The position numbers were made by a program, and so were the translations under genes. Below are positions 6,959 through 14,311 of a stretch of 14,774 bases of DNA, piece after piece (positions within the stretch are counted from its first letter, which is position 1; the number at the start of each line of letters is the position of its first letter). This DNA is from Candidatus Auribacterota bacterium. GTDB taxonomy: Bacteria; Auribacterota; JAFGBW01. Location of the stretch: the NCBI GenBank assembly GCA_016932965.1, contig JAFGBW010000245.1, positions 1 through 14,774 on the forward strand, in the 5' to 3' direction. The notes under the pieces were generated by a model. It did not search any database, was not told the DNA's origin, and worked only from the letters and a program-made list of their open reading frames with translations.

Positions 6959-7698
6959 TCGTTTTCCTCCATGGAATGGATGATGAATCTGCCCCTGAAG
7001 CTGATCTTCCTGTTTTTTAGAGGTAAAATCGTGGATTGAAACGATCTCAGTATTTTCTGATCAAAGGCAGAATCACCGGAAGATTGATCAATCTGACAGT
7101 GAAGGATTTCGTTCTTGTCTGAAAATGAGACTAAAATGACAAGGGGGGACGAAGAAGAGGCTTTTAATTTTATTATTTTGTTCCTTAAGAAAGCGAATTT
7201 GTCCTCGATCTCAGTTTTATTTCTGCCCTGATATTCCATCCTGTATCTGAAAGGGATTTTCATTTCCGATTTATCCTCGGTCAGGGGAAAAGGCCTATAC
7301 AGGGCAATCTGATTTTCCTCCAACGGAAGAAACCGTTCCGCATTCAGTTCCGGTTCAAAGTAATAGGCTTCTTCGGCAATCATTTTTTCCGCTTCCTTGA
7401 AATATTCGTCTCCTTCAACGGGTGCAAAGCCACGTATCTGGTTGACATGAAAAAACATCTTCTCTTTAAAGCCTGCATTGCTTTCAGGCAGGGAGATAAA
7501 CGATGGGGCTGCTATCGGTTTGTCGGTCGTGAATGCTTTCGGTGCAATCCGTTCCTGAAAATCCTGAAGAAGGGAAACTTCGGTGATGGATAGCTCCTGA
7601 ACGACAGGAGTCCGGATCGAAATGATCATCATTCCGAAAGCATGTAATCCCAATGCCAGCAGGAGACAGAAGGAGAAAATGCGGTTTTCCCATTTCAT
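6955..7698 (-). CDS. TonB-like energy transducer
   Basis: A 247-residue protein with one N-terminal membrane anchor (about 7-27) and a large periplasmic part. The anchor holds a His (His19, in LALGLHAFG) where E. coli TonB has its essential His20. The C-terminus (about 190-245) fits the TonB C-terminal fold: ILVSFSDKNEILHCQIDQSS, GDSAFDQKIL, then a final strand. It lacks the usual Pro/Lys-rich spacer; the middle is acidic and ordinary in composition. It should transmit ExbBD-derived force to an outer-membrane or periplasmic partner. I use the ATG at 7698, one base after the exbD stop, with AGAGGAAA upstream. A TTG at 7740 would overlap exbD and add 14 basic residues. TolA-like function is an alternative. 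Confidence 0.75.
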   Translation of the reverse strand: MKWENRIFSFCLLLALGLHAFGMMIISIRTPVVQELSITEVSLLQDFQERIAPKAFTTDKPIAAPSFISLPESNAGFKEKMFFHVNQIRGFAPVEGDEYFKEAEKMIAEEAYYFEPELNAERFLPLEENQIALYRPFPLTEDKSEMKIPFRYRMEYQGRNKTEIEDKFAFLRNKIIKLKASSSSPLVILVSFSDKNEILHCQIDQSSGDSAFDQKILRSFQSTILPLKNRKISFRGRFIIHSMEENE

Positions 7699-7699
7699 T

Positions 7700-8116
7700 T
7701 TATTGATGTTTTTCCTCTTTAAAACGGGTGGCGATGGCAAAACGGCTCAGATTGTTGTTTTTCGCGATGCTCATGATTTCAACTACCTTGCTGTGCCGGA
7801 TATTACCGTCAGCCTTGATCACAATCATCGTTTGAGGATCTACCTTTGAAAGTGAGCGGAATTTCAGCTTCAATTCATCCAGGGTGATGCGGTTTGTATC
7901 GTAAAAAAGCAGTCCTTCCTGCGTGAGGCTGATCTCGACGCTTTTTTCCTTTTGGTTTTCGATCACGGAAGCCTGGGGAAGATTCACTTTGATTCCGGGT
8001 TGAATCATGAAAGAAGAGGAGAGTAAAAAGAAAATATTCAGCAAAAAAACCATGTCGATCATGGGCGTCAGGTCTAGGCCTGCCTGAATATGGAACTTTC
8101 TCTTTATGCGTTTCAT
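7700..8116 (-). CDS. exbD: ExbD/TolR-family proton-channel subunit
   Basis: A 138-residue inner-membrane protein: short basic cytoplasmic N-terminus, one membrane helix (about 18-37) beginning DLTPMIDMVFLLNIFF, and a periplasmic domain to the end. Asp21 in PMIDMVF is the conserved proton-carrying aspartate of ExbD/TolR. With ExbB it forms the proton-driven motor that energises the TonB-like protein encoded next. A 56-base gap separates it from exbB. That gap holds a 13-codon minus-strand mini-frame whose stop (TAA) lies one base before the exbD ATG, which could couple translation since the ATG has no clear Shine-Dalgarno of its own. ExbD and TolR cannot be separated by sequence here; the TonB-like neighbour favours ExbD. 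Confidence 0.9.
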   Translation of the reverse strand: MKRIKRKFHIQAGLDLTPMIDMVFLLNIFFLLSSSFMIQPGIKVNLPQASVIENQKEKSVEISLTQEGLLFYDTNRITLDELKLKFRSLSKVDPQTMIVIKADGNIRHSKVVEIMSIAKNNNLSRFAIATRFKEEKHQ

Positions 8117-8172
8117 GTTAGTTCATGGGAAAATCATTCAGTTTTATTGCCTGATTCATAAGGATTCAGTCT

Positions 8173-8862
8173 TCACCCGCGTTTGTGACGGCCCGGTGTG
8201 TAGGCTTGAGTCATTTTCTGTCCCTCTAAGGCGAGTTCGTTTTCTTTTTTTATCTCTTCAATGAGCTCGAGTATTTCCGTGGAAGACCGTTCGATCTGGA
8301 CAGAAAAAATGTCTATTCTTGCCACCGTAAAGCTGTATGCCAGAAAAGAGGGAATGGCGACTGTCAAGCCCGCTGCGGTTGTGATCAGAGCCACGGAAAT
8401 GCCTCCGGCCAGATCCGTTGGATTGACAATTCCCGCCTTGGTCTGAATCACTCTGAAACATTCGATCATACCCAGAACCGTGCCCAATAATCCCAGCAAA
8501 GGGGCAATGTGCGCTGAGATGGATAAAAGCTGAACGTTTCTTTCCAGACGAGGCATCTCATGTGTGATGCTGTTCTCAATCGACTCCTTGATGAGTTCCC
8601 TGTTTTCATCATGTTTGATGATCCCGTTTTTTAATACTGCAGCTACGGGTCCCGGGGAATCCGAACACAAGGTAATGGCCTCGACCCATCGCCGGCTCCT
8701 CATGAGTTCGCAAAGTTTTTTCATGAAAGGATCCAGGTTCAATGAAGCTCTTTTGAAATGATACAGCCGTTCGAAGAAAACCGCGCAGCTCACAATCGAA
8801 CAGAGTACAATGGGATACATGAGAGGGCCGCCCTTTATAAATAATTCGATGAAGGTATTCAT
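8173..8862 (-). CDS. exbB: ExbB/TolQ/MotA-family proton-channel subunit
   Basis: A 229-residue inner-membrane protein with three helices (about 13-32, 116-138, 158-182), the ExbB/TolQ arrangement with a large cytoplasmic loop between helices one and two. Family motifs are visible: APLLGLLGTVLGMI (120-133) and ALITTAAGLTVAIPS (158-172), the latter holding the threonines that line the proton path. It forms the oligomeric channel around ExbD. Its ATG overlaps the stop of the TPR gene as ATGA, so the motor is translated together with the TPR protein. The tail (TPGRHKRG) is basic and cytoplasmic. Confidence 0.9.
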   Translation of the reverse strand: MNTFIELFIKGGPLMYPIVLCSIVSCAVFFERLYHFKRASLNLDPFMKKLCELMRSRRWVEAITLCSDSPGPVAAVLKNGIIKHDENRELIKESIENSITHEMPRLERNVQLLSISAHIAPLLGLLGTVLGMIECFRVIQTKAGIVNPTDLAGGISVALITTAAGLTVAIPSFLAYSFTVARIDIFSVQIERSSTEILELIEEIKKENELALEGQKMTQAYTPGRHKRG

Positions 8863-11336
8863 GGACCTTCCTTTCCTCGGTAAAGATAAAACTTTAATTT
8901 TCGTATGCGATACCGCAAATCTTCTTTATTCACTTTTTTTCCTTCCTGAAGCAGTTTTTTCAGCAAGGGGATCGCCTTGGCATATTCCTTTTTTTCTTCA
9001 TAACGTTCCACACAGAAAAAGATCGCTTCGGCCATGATGTCTTCAGTGCATTCATCATAAATGACCTTTAATCCCACATCAAGTGCTTTCTCGGATTCTC
9101 CGGAGAGGTGAAGACACTTCGCCTGCTTTATTAGCAGAGCGTGATTGTTTTTCTTCGATTCTGTCAGATACAGTCGGTTGGCTTTTTCATAATAGATCGA
9201 GGCATTTTTATATTCTTCTGTTTTTTGAAACAACTCAGCGAGGTACTCAAAGGCATTTCTTCGCAAATAGGAATCTTCGTAAGCAGTCTCGAAAACGATG
9301 AAGCTGTCGATGGCGTTCTCAAATTCACCGAGCTTGTCATACGATTCTCCTGTTAAAAAATAAGCGTCGGGAATCAGGTCGGAAGAGGGTAAATTCCGGA
9401 TCAAACGGGACAAAAACGAGATGGCCTGTTCATACTGGCCAAGACGGAATGATGATTTTCCGGCCAGATAAAGGCTGTTGTCCATGAGATCGGATTGAGG
9501 ATATTGAGCAATCAGATTTTGAAAATGCTCAAGCGATTTCGCATCGTTCTCATGGTTGTATTCATATTCTCCCAGCCAGAATTCCACCTGGGGGGCCAGT
9601 TCAGAAGAACCATACTGCTTCAGGAAAGAGGTGAAAAGTTTCACGGCCTTGTCCTCTTGTTTGGAGAGGAAATAACACCAACCCATGAAATAGAACGCCT
9701 GCTGACGGATGATCCGGTTTTTTACCGATACCAGGACTTTTTCGTAATCGTTCAATGCTTCTTCGTATTGACCCATGTTGTAATGACAATTTCCGGTCTC
9801 CAGTCTGGCGTAATCGGAGAAATTGCCTTTAGGAAATTGTTCAACAGACTTCCGGAAAAAGGAAAGCGCTTCCTCATATTTTCCCTTTTCATACAGCAGT
9901 CTTCCGCTCCGCCATAATGCTTCCTCGATAAAATGACTATGAGGACAGTCCTCACAAAGCGTTTTCCATGAGGTTATGGCCTCTTCGTTATGCCTTAATT
10001 TTTGATGGATCATGCCGAGCTTGAATAAGGCTTCGTCTTTGCGTTCCGACAACGGATAGCGTTTCAGAAAAGCCCGGAATAAATTGAGCCCCTCCGAATA
10101 ATGTTTCAATAGATACAGACAGTTCCCAGTCATCAGCCAGGCTTCCAGAGTGAACTTATGGTCCAGATTCATTTTCAGGGCTTTTTTGAACCGAAGAAAA
10201 GCTTCCCTGATATTCCCCGATTCGAAATAGACCCAGCCCAGTCCGTATACACCGTATAATTCATTGATCATGTCCTCGTCTTTCAAAAGGATCAGCTTAT
10301 GATAAATGGAAATGGCCTGCTCCATCTTTTTTTGACGGTAATATGCTTCCCCCAGCCAATAAAGGCTTTTAAAGTAGATTTCATTATTCACAGGTTTTTC
10401 AGTCAATTCCAGAAGGAGTTTTTCCGCACCGGCATAGTCATTCAGCTGAAGATGCGTCTGGCCCAGCATCAGATCAGCCACTTCCCAGTTCTTTGCAAAA
10501 GGAAATTGCCGGAGATACCGTTGAAGCAGATCTTGCGCCTGACGGTATTTTTTGAGGTTCCAATAACTCAGACAAAGGCCGAACAAGGCCTCCTGTTTTC
10601 CTGTGTCCGTCACTTTCGGTTCTTCGTAAACGCTCAAAAAACGCTTTTGTCCGGAAAGATAATCTTTTTCATCCAAAAACAGCCGCCCTGACAGGAGATT
10701 GGCTTTTTCTTTCAAAAGAGGTGCAAGATCCACGGTCAACTCCACTAATTTTAAAAGATTTTGAGCTTGTTTGAGCTTCCCCTGCTGAAGCATGCATTCC
10801 ATCAACAATAGCTGAAAATGCGATTTTTCGTTTTCATTTTCACAGTGTTGGATCTGATCATTCAGATAGCTTTCAGCAAGCTGGTATTTTTTATTTTCCG
10901 TATAGGAATCAATCAGGAGCTCCAGGGCCGTGTATTTTTTTGATTGTGGACAATCCATCTTCCAGATCATGTTCAGCGTTTTTTCAGCGAGATAATAGTC
11001 GGATTTTCCCAGAAAGATGTTCATCTTGAGCAGAAATACATCAAAGGAGTTCAGAAATGAATTTTTCTGGATCAGAAGCTTATCCAGCCATTTTTCCGCT
11101 TGTTTCCAGTTTTTTTGACGATAAGCTGAAAAGGCGAGCAAAAGAGCTCCTTCCTGTGAAAGCTTGTCATTCAAGGTGTTTTCATTGTGCAGATGGGATA
11201 ATTTCTGTTCCACCACCTGATAGAACTCATCATAGTAAGCTTTTTTGGCCAGATTGAGATCGGATTCCGTTATGGTGAAGCCTTCCAGGGAAAGAGAAAA
11301 TAAAATGATTAAATGAGCGGTAAAATTCATTTTCAT
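8859..11336 (-). CDS. Large secreted TPR-repeat protein of an ExbBD/TonB operon
   Basis: An 825-residue protein with an N-terminal signal-like segment (MNFTAHLIILFSLSLEGFTI) and then tetratricopeptide repeats almost end to end (about 35-810). Clear examples include the segments starting WLMTGNCLYLLKHYSEGLNL, ALFKLGMIHQKLRHNEEAIT, ALWRSGRLLYEKGKYEEALS and AYFLTGESYDKLGEFENAID. Such arrays are scaffolds for protein partners. Export suggests a periplasmic role, comparable in place to the TPR protein CpoB/YbgF of Tol-Pal loci but much longer. It is first in the operon and overlaps exbB (ATGA). I chose the ATG at 11336 because earlier codons fall inside the promoter. ATG at 11330 is equally possible. 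No enzymatic motif is seen. The partner, cargo or receptor is not in the window. Confidence 0.85.
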   Translation of the reverse strand: MKMNFTAHLIILFSLSLEGFTITESDLNLAKKAYYDEFYQVVEQKLSHLHNENTLNDKLSQEGALLLAFSAYRQKNWKQAEKWLDKLLIQKNSFLNSFDVFLLKMNIFLGKSDYYLAEKTLNMIWKMDCPQSKKYTALELLIDSYTENKKYQLAESYLNDQIQHCENENEKSHFQLLLMECMLQQGKLKQAQNLLKLVELTVDLAPLLKEKANLLSGRLFLDEKDYLSGQKRFLSVYEEPKVTDTGKQEALFGLCLSYWNLKKYRQAQDLLQRYLRQFPFAKNWEVADLMLGQTHLQLNDYAGAEKLLLELTEKPVNNEIYFKSLYWLGEAYYRQKKMEQAISIYHKLILLKDEDMINELYGVYGLGWVYFESGNIREAFLRFKKALKMNLDHKFTLEAWLMTGNCLYLLKHYSEGLNLFRAFLKRYPLSERKDEALFKLGMIHQKLRHNEEAITSWKTLCEDCPHSHFIEEALWRSGRLLYEKGKYEEALSFFRKSVEQFPKGNFSDYARLETGNCHYNMGQYEEALNDYEKVLVSVKNRIIRQQAFYFMGWCYFLSKQEDKAVKLFTSFLKQYGSSELAPQVEFWLGEYEYNHENDAKSLEHFQNLIAQYPQSDLMDNSLYLAGKSSFRLGQYEQAISFLSRLIRNLPSSDLIPDAYFLTGESYDKLGEFENAIDSFIVFETAYEDSYLRRNAFEYLAELFQKTEEYKNASIYYEKANRLYLTESKKNNHALLIKQAKCLHLSGESEKALDVGLKVIYDECTEDIMAEAIFFCVERYEEKKEYAKAIPLLKKLLQEGKKVNKEDLRYRIRKLKFYLYRGKEGP

Positions 11337-11354
11337 TGTGCAATCAAAATAGAT

Positions 11355-11383
11355 AGTATAAGCTTTCAATGAGTGAATATCAA
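11355..11383 (-). promoter_or_regulatory. Promoter of the TPR-exbB-exbD-tonB operon
   Basis: TTGATA (11378-11383) and TATACT (11355-11360) on the minus strand are exactly 17 bp apart. Predicted transcription starts only about a dozen bases before the ATG at 11336, with no Shine-Dalgarno between. It lies in the 93-base gap shared with the divergent secreted-protein gene, so the two may be coregulated. Confidence 0.6.
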
Positions 11384-11429
11384 GTGTAATGCTTTGGTTG
11401 ATAATTGGTTACAGAGAGATGGTACATCA

Positions 11430-12062
11430 ATGAGGTTCTTTACCTTTTGTGTTTTTTTTATGACTATTTTTTCGCCTTGCAGCAGTCCTGCCAAAGCAGA
11501 GATACCCATGGGAGCCAATAAATACTCAACGTTAAGGATAGAATATTCCATTTTAGGAGAACATCAGAAAGGCCAGGAAATTTTTATTCAGAAAAACGGT
11601 AAAACTTACAGGGAAGTCAACATCCTTACCAAGGTTTTAAGAAAAGAATACACTGAACACACCATTGAAATTGACGACGGAACCTATTTTTACAGAATCA
11701 ATCTGGTGGATAAAACAGGTATGAAATTGCCTTCCATCAACCGGATTAAAAGACAGATGGTTGAGAACAATCCTCATTTATTCGGCAAGGGTAAGCTGAA
11801 TCCCTTGAGTATTTCTCCTCCGCAGGGATTACTAAAAAAAACCGAAAACATTCTGGGCAGAGAGTGCCGCATCTATCTGCATCATAATCAGATGATTTAT
11901 ATATGGGATGAGATCATCCTGAGAGAAATAAACGATGTTTTCGGAAAAACCGTCAAAGAAGCAAAGAAACTGGATTTGAATATTCCGATCGAAGAGACCT
12001 TTTTCAGCGTGCCTGAAGGGATCCATTTTTTCGATTCTGTTCAGAGTTATCTTCCCTCATGA
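11430..12062 (+). CDS. Secreted hypothetical protein, divergent from the TPR operon
   Basis: A 210-residue protein with a signal peptide (MRFFTFCVFFMTIFSP then CSSPAKA, cleavage after AKA) and a beta-rich periplasmic domain of about 180 residues. It holds ILGEHQKGQEIFIQKNGKTY, REVNILTKVLRK, a central ILGRECRIYLHHNQMIYIWD and a terminal FSVPEGIHFF. The alternation of short strands and the closing VPEG loosely recall DUF4412-type envelope proteins, but I do not claim membership. I chose the ATG at 11430 because of the signal peptide and GAGAG upstream; an in-frame GTG at 11373 would bury it. The sole complete plus-strand gene here, it shares its upstream region with the TPR operon. After its TGA the same frame stays open with a membrane helix (see 12063-12263). 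Confidence 0.75.
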   Translation: MRFFTFCVFFMTIFSPCSSPAKAEIPMGANKYSTLRIEYSILGEHQKGQEIFIQKNGKTYREVNILTKVLRKEYTEHTIEIDDGTYFYRINLVDKTGMKLPSINRIKRQMVENNPHLFGKGKLNPLSISPPQGLLKKTENILGRECRIYLHHNQMIYIWDEIILREINDVFGKTVKEAKKLDLNIPIEETFFSVPEGIHFFDSVQSYLPS

Positions 12063-12263
12063 TCCACGGTTGTCCTGATAAAGGAAGATGATATCATCAT
12101 TTCAAGCTCCCGGTACCGCTTTTGGTATTGGACTTTTTTTGTTGCCGCTGTCTACGTGTTCGGGGTGTTCGGGATTGCTGGATTCCGGCTTTGGCTGCGG
12201 TTTCAACAGGCAAGAGATGTAATGATAAAAAAACAGGAGGAGGTACCATACTCTTTTCTTTGA
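12063..12263 (+). other. Open frame with a membrane helix directly after the stop of the secreted-protein gene
   Basis: In the same frame as the preceding gene and immediately after its TGA, 66 sense codons follow before the next stop. They encode KEDDIIISSSRYRFWYWTFF, VAAVYVFGVFGIAGFRLWLR and a charged tail ending QEEVPYSFL, a convincing single-pass helix with positive flanks. There is no ATG, GTG or TTG before the helix. AAGGA at 12081-12085 could serve only rare ATC/ATT starts. Either it is a C-terminal anchor cut off by a nonsense change or read through, a gene with an unusual start, or a shadow of the opposite strand. Confidence 0.3.
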
Positions 12264-12352
12264 AAAGATTTGATAAAAACAGTAGATGGCCAGCCATAGG
12301 ATCAGATTCCAGGACAGGAGAAAAAATGCCTCGCACCTCCCCCTGTTATCAT
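12108..12352 (-). other. Possible frameshifted small membrane protein after the NSS transporter gene
   Basis: An ATG overlapping the transporter's TGA (12350-12352) opens a frame that closes after 16 codons. One added T in the six-T run (12321-12326) would join it to a frame encoding FFLLSWNLILWLAIYCFYQI and a second hydrophobic stretch RVWYLLLFFYHYISCLL, then a Pro/Glu-rich tail ending PIPKAVPGA. Some NSS transporters have a small one-helix partner encoded downstream (MetS of C. glutamicum MetPS). This could be one, with a real or sequencing frameshift. It is codon-aligned and antisense to the plus-strand frame, so at most one is likely real. Confidence 0.25.
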
Positions 12353-13905
12353 GATCGTGCCTCCAGTTCCTTTTTTCTTTTTCTCCACGCTATTTTGACC
12401 AGAACCGCCAGTGTCATAAAGAGAAATAATAATATCAGACGAATGCCGATGATATAGGGTTTGTTCTCAGGCAAAACACCGGATAAAAAAATCGTCGGTA
12501 TCCATTCCTGGTAAAACCAGGCCCCTAAAATGATCAGCAGAAAAACAGGGGTGACGTATTTGATGATGAATTTGTAAATTTTCGGGACTTCTAGGTCCGC
12601 TCCGTGATGTATTTCCTCCCAGGCTTTGTCCATGCCGAAAACCCAGCCGAATAACAGCGTCTCAATGGTGGCGAACAGCACCAGGCAGAATGTCCCCCCC
12701 CAGAAATCCAGGTCGTTCAACACGCCTTTTCCAAGAAATAAAACCGCAGGCTGGCAAAGAATAAAGGCTGCTATGCCTAAAATGTAAACCGCCTTTTTTC
12801 TAGACAGGGAGAATTCGTCTTCCAAAAACGCAATCACCGGCTGCGAGAGCGAGATGGAAGACGTGACGCCTGCTATAAAAAGCAAAATAAACCACAACGA
12901 CCCGAAGAGCGAACCAAAAGGGATTTTTTGGAAGATGACAGGCATGGTCACAAAACCCAGGTTGAAAGCGCCGGATTTGGCTATCTCTGAAATGCCGACC
13001 GGTCCGAAAAAAGCAAAGGCAGCCGGGATCACGATGCTACCTCCCAAAACCACCTCCGCCATTTCATTCATGCTGACTGAAGTCAGTCCGGAAAGGACAA
13101 CGTCATCTTTTTTTTTCAGATAACTGGCGTATGTCAGGATCACGCCGATCCCCACACTCAATGTAAAAAAGATCTGACCTGCGGCCGCCAGCCAGACCTT
13201 GGCTGAAAGAAGGCTTTGCCACTGGGGGTTCCATAAAAAACCCAGACCTTCTTTCACATTCCACGCCGGCTGAGCCGCATCAGGAGCCCCCAGCATAAAC
13301 ACTCTTGCAGTGATCACAATACCGATCAGGAATAAAACAGGGAGCGCAATTTTGCATAGTTTTTCAATGCCGCCCCTGATGCCGTAATAAATCACCCAGA
13401 GATTGATGATGAACGTAATCAGGAAAAAGAAGTACGCTGTGGGATTGAAATTGCAGCCTCCTTTTCCGTCAAGTCCCTGATAAGCCTTTAAAAAAGCCTG
13501 CATGGAAGATTGATCCGTGCAGCCCCAGTAGGCAGATTTGATGGAAAAATAGCTGTAAGCGAGCGTCCAGGATTCAATGTAGGTGTAATAAATGAAAATG
13601 ACCATGGGCCCGAAAATTCCGATGATCCCGAAATATTTGATGAACCGGTTTTTCTGCCACATGGTGTGAAAGATTCCCGGCGCCGTGCCGTGGCCGAAAC
13701 CGCCTCCGTAACGACCCAGCGTCCATTCAATCCACATGAGAGGAATGCCCAATAAAAGAAGCGAAATGAAGTACGGGATCATGAACGCTCCGCCGCCGTT
13801 TCCCGCCGCCTGAACCGGAAAACGCAGAAAATTACCCAGCCCGATGGCGCTGCCCGCCACCGCCATGATGATACCAAACCTTGACCCCCAAGTCTGTCTT
13901 GCCAT
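12349..13905 (-). CDS. Neurotransmitter:sodium symporter (NSS/SLC6) family transporter
   Basis: A sodium-coupled inner-membrane importer, of the LeuT/MhsT/Tyt1 class, usually for amino acids. The 518-residue protein opens with MARQTWGSRFG and the first-helix signature GLGNFLRFP (22-30) followed by GNGGGAFMIPY (35-45), the unwound TM1 region that binds substrate and sodium. About twelve hydrophobic helices follow, with the long loop after TM3 (YWGCTDQSS) and a short basic tail KRKKELEARS. The length is usual for bacterial NSS proteins with twelve helices. The start at 13905 has AGGAG eight bases upstream. An ATG at 13947 lies inside a hairpin and is unlikely. The substrate cannot be read from this. 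A 21-bp perfect hairpin in the leader may regulate it. Confidence 0.92.
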   Translation of the reverse strand: MARQTWGSRFGIIMAVAGSAIGLGNFLRFPVQAAGNGGGAFMIPYFISLLLLGIPLMWIEWTLGRYGGGFGHGTAPGIFHTMWQKNRFIKYFGIIGIFGPMVIFIYYTYIESWTLAYSYFSIKSAYWGCTDQSSMQAFLKAYQGLDGKGGCNFNPTAYFFFLITFIINLWVIYYGIRGGIEKLCKIALPVLFLIGIVITARVFMLGAPDAAQPAWNVKEGLGFLWNPQWQSLLSAKVWLAAAGQIFFTLSVGIGVILTYASYLKKKDDVVLSGLTSVSMNEMAEVVLGGSIVIPAAFAFFGPVGISEIAKSGAFNLGFVTMPVIFQKIPFGSLFGSLWFILLFIAGVTSSISLSQPVIAFLEDEFSLSRKKAVYILGIAAFILCQPAVLFLGKGVLNDLDFWGGTFCLVLFATIETLLFGWVFGMDKAWEEIHHGADLEVPKIYKFIIKYVTPVFLLIILGAWFYQEWIPTIFLSGVLPENKPYIIGIRLILLFLFMTLAVLVKIAWRKRKKELEARS

Positions 13906-13934
13906 AGTAAAATCTCCTATTTTATTAAGCTTGT

Positions 13935-13979
13935 ACGAAGGGAACATTTTCTTTTAAAAAAAGAAAATGTTCCCTTCGT
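13935..13979. repeat. 21-bp perfect hairpin in the transporter leader
   Basis: Arms 13935-13955 and 13959-13979 are fully complementary with a three-base loop. The stem starts ACGAAGGGAACATTTTC and ends in A/T tracts. It sits 17 bases upstream of the transporter's ribosome site. It could be a terminator/attenuator-like structure, a barrier, or a mobile palindrome. On the plus strand it is followed by a second hairpin (14005-14047). Confidence 0.65.
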
Positions 13980-14004
13980 GCTTCCTTTTAAAAGAAAATA
14001 ATGG

Positions 14005-14047
14005 GAGCCCCATGATTTATCTTGAAACAAGAAAAATCATGGGGCTC
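14005..14047. repeat. Second hairpin upstream of the transporter gene
   Basis: Perfect 14-bp arms (14005-14018 GAGCCCCATGATTT and 14034-14047). The 15-base interior contains CTTG-AAA-CAAG, so nearly the whole 43 bases can pair. Together with 13935-13979 it resembles the paired-palindrome elements behind cimA and ftsK, but in the opposite order and without their shared spacer. The stretch 14048-14195 shows no gene and no structure that I can support. Confidence 0.6.
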
Positions 14048-14195
14048 AGACAATTGTATTCACTATTCCGGGCGCATAACGTTCAAAATCTGTCCTATGT
14101 GTGGTTGGATGCCTGATTTATTTCGGTTTAATACAAGCAGATTTTATTATGTATCGTCCAATACTAATTAGTTCTATTTATACTAAAATTTATTT

Positions 14196-14232
14196 TCGCA
14201 TTCATGGGAAGATTTTGTTCCCATGAATGCGA
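14196..14232. repeat. Hairpin downstream of ftsK (element R, part 1)
   Basis: Perfect 15-bp arms, TCGCATTCATGGGAA (14196-14210) and its complement (14218-14232), with a seven-base loop. It occupies the same relative place as the 504-544 hairpin does behind cimA, though the stem sequence is unrelated. Confidence 0.65.
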
Positions 14233-14259
14233 CCGACAAAGGTTTTTTGAAAAGGGTGC

Positions 14260-14289
14260 GGGAAAAACTTTTTGCAAAAAGTTTTTCCC
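14260..14289. terminator. 30-bp perfect palindrome just after ftsK (element R, part 2)
   Basis: GGGAAAAACTTTTTG (14260-14274) is followed by its exact complement (14275-14289). It lies 22 bases past the ftsK stop. It is nearly the same as the palindrome behind cimA (571-599), and on the minus strand both are followed after two to four bases by ACCCTTT(T)CAAAAA. It is a plausible terminator for ftsK and perhaps for converging transcription. Confidence 0.6.
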
Positions 14290-14311
14290 TCCTATTTCCT
14301 TTTATAAAAAA

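Noticed and set aside
12060-12062. TGA as a reassigned sense codon
   Set aside because: lysC, exbB-linked genes and the transporter all end in TGA, and no confident gene has an internal TGA.
12122-12457. 111-codon plus-strand open frame and a 79-codon minus-strand frame (12097-12336)
   Set aside because: Low-complexity translations without hydrophobic pattern or start signals; other frames in the same bases look more protein-like.
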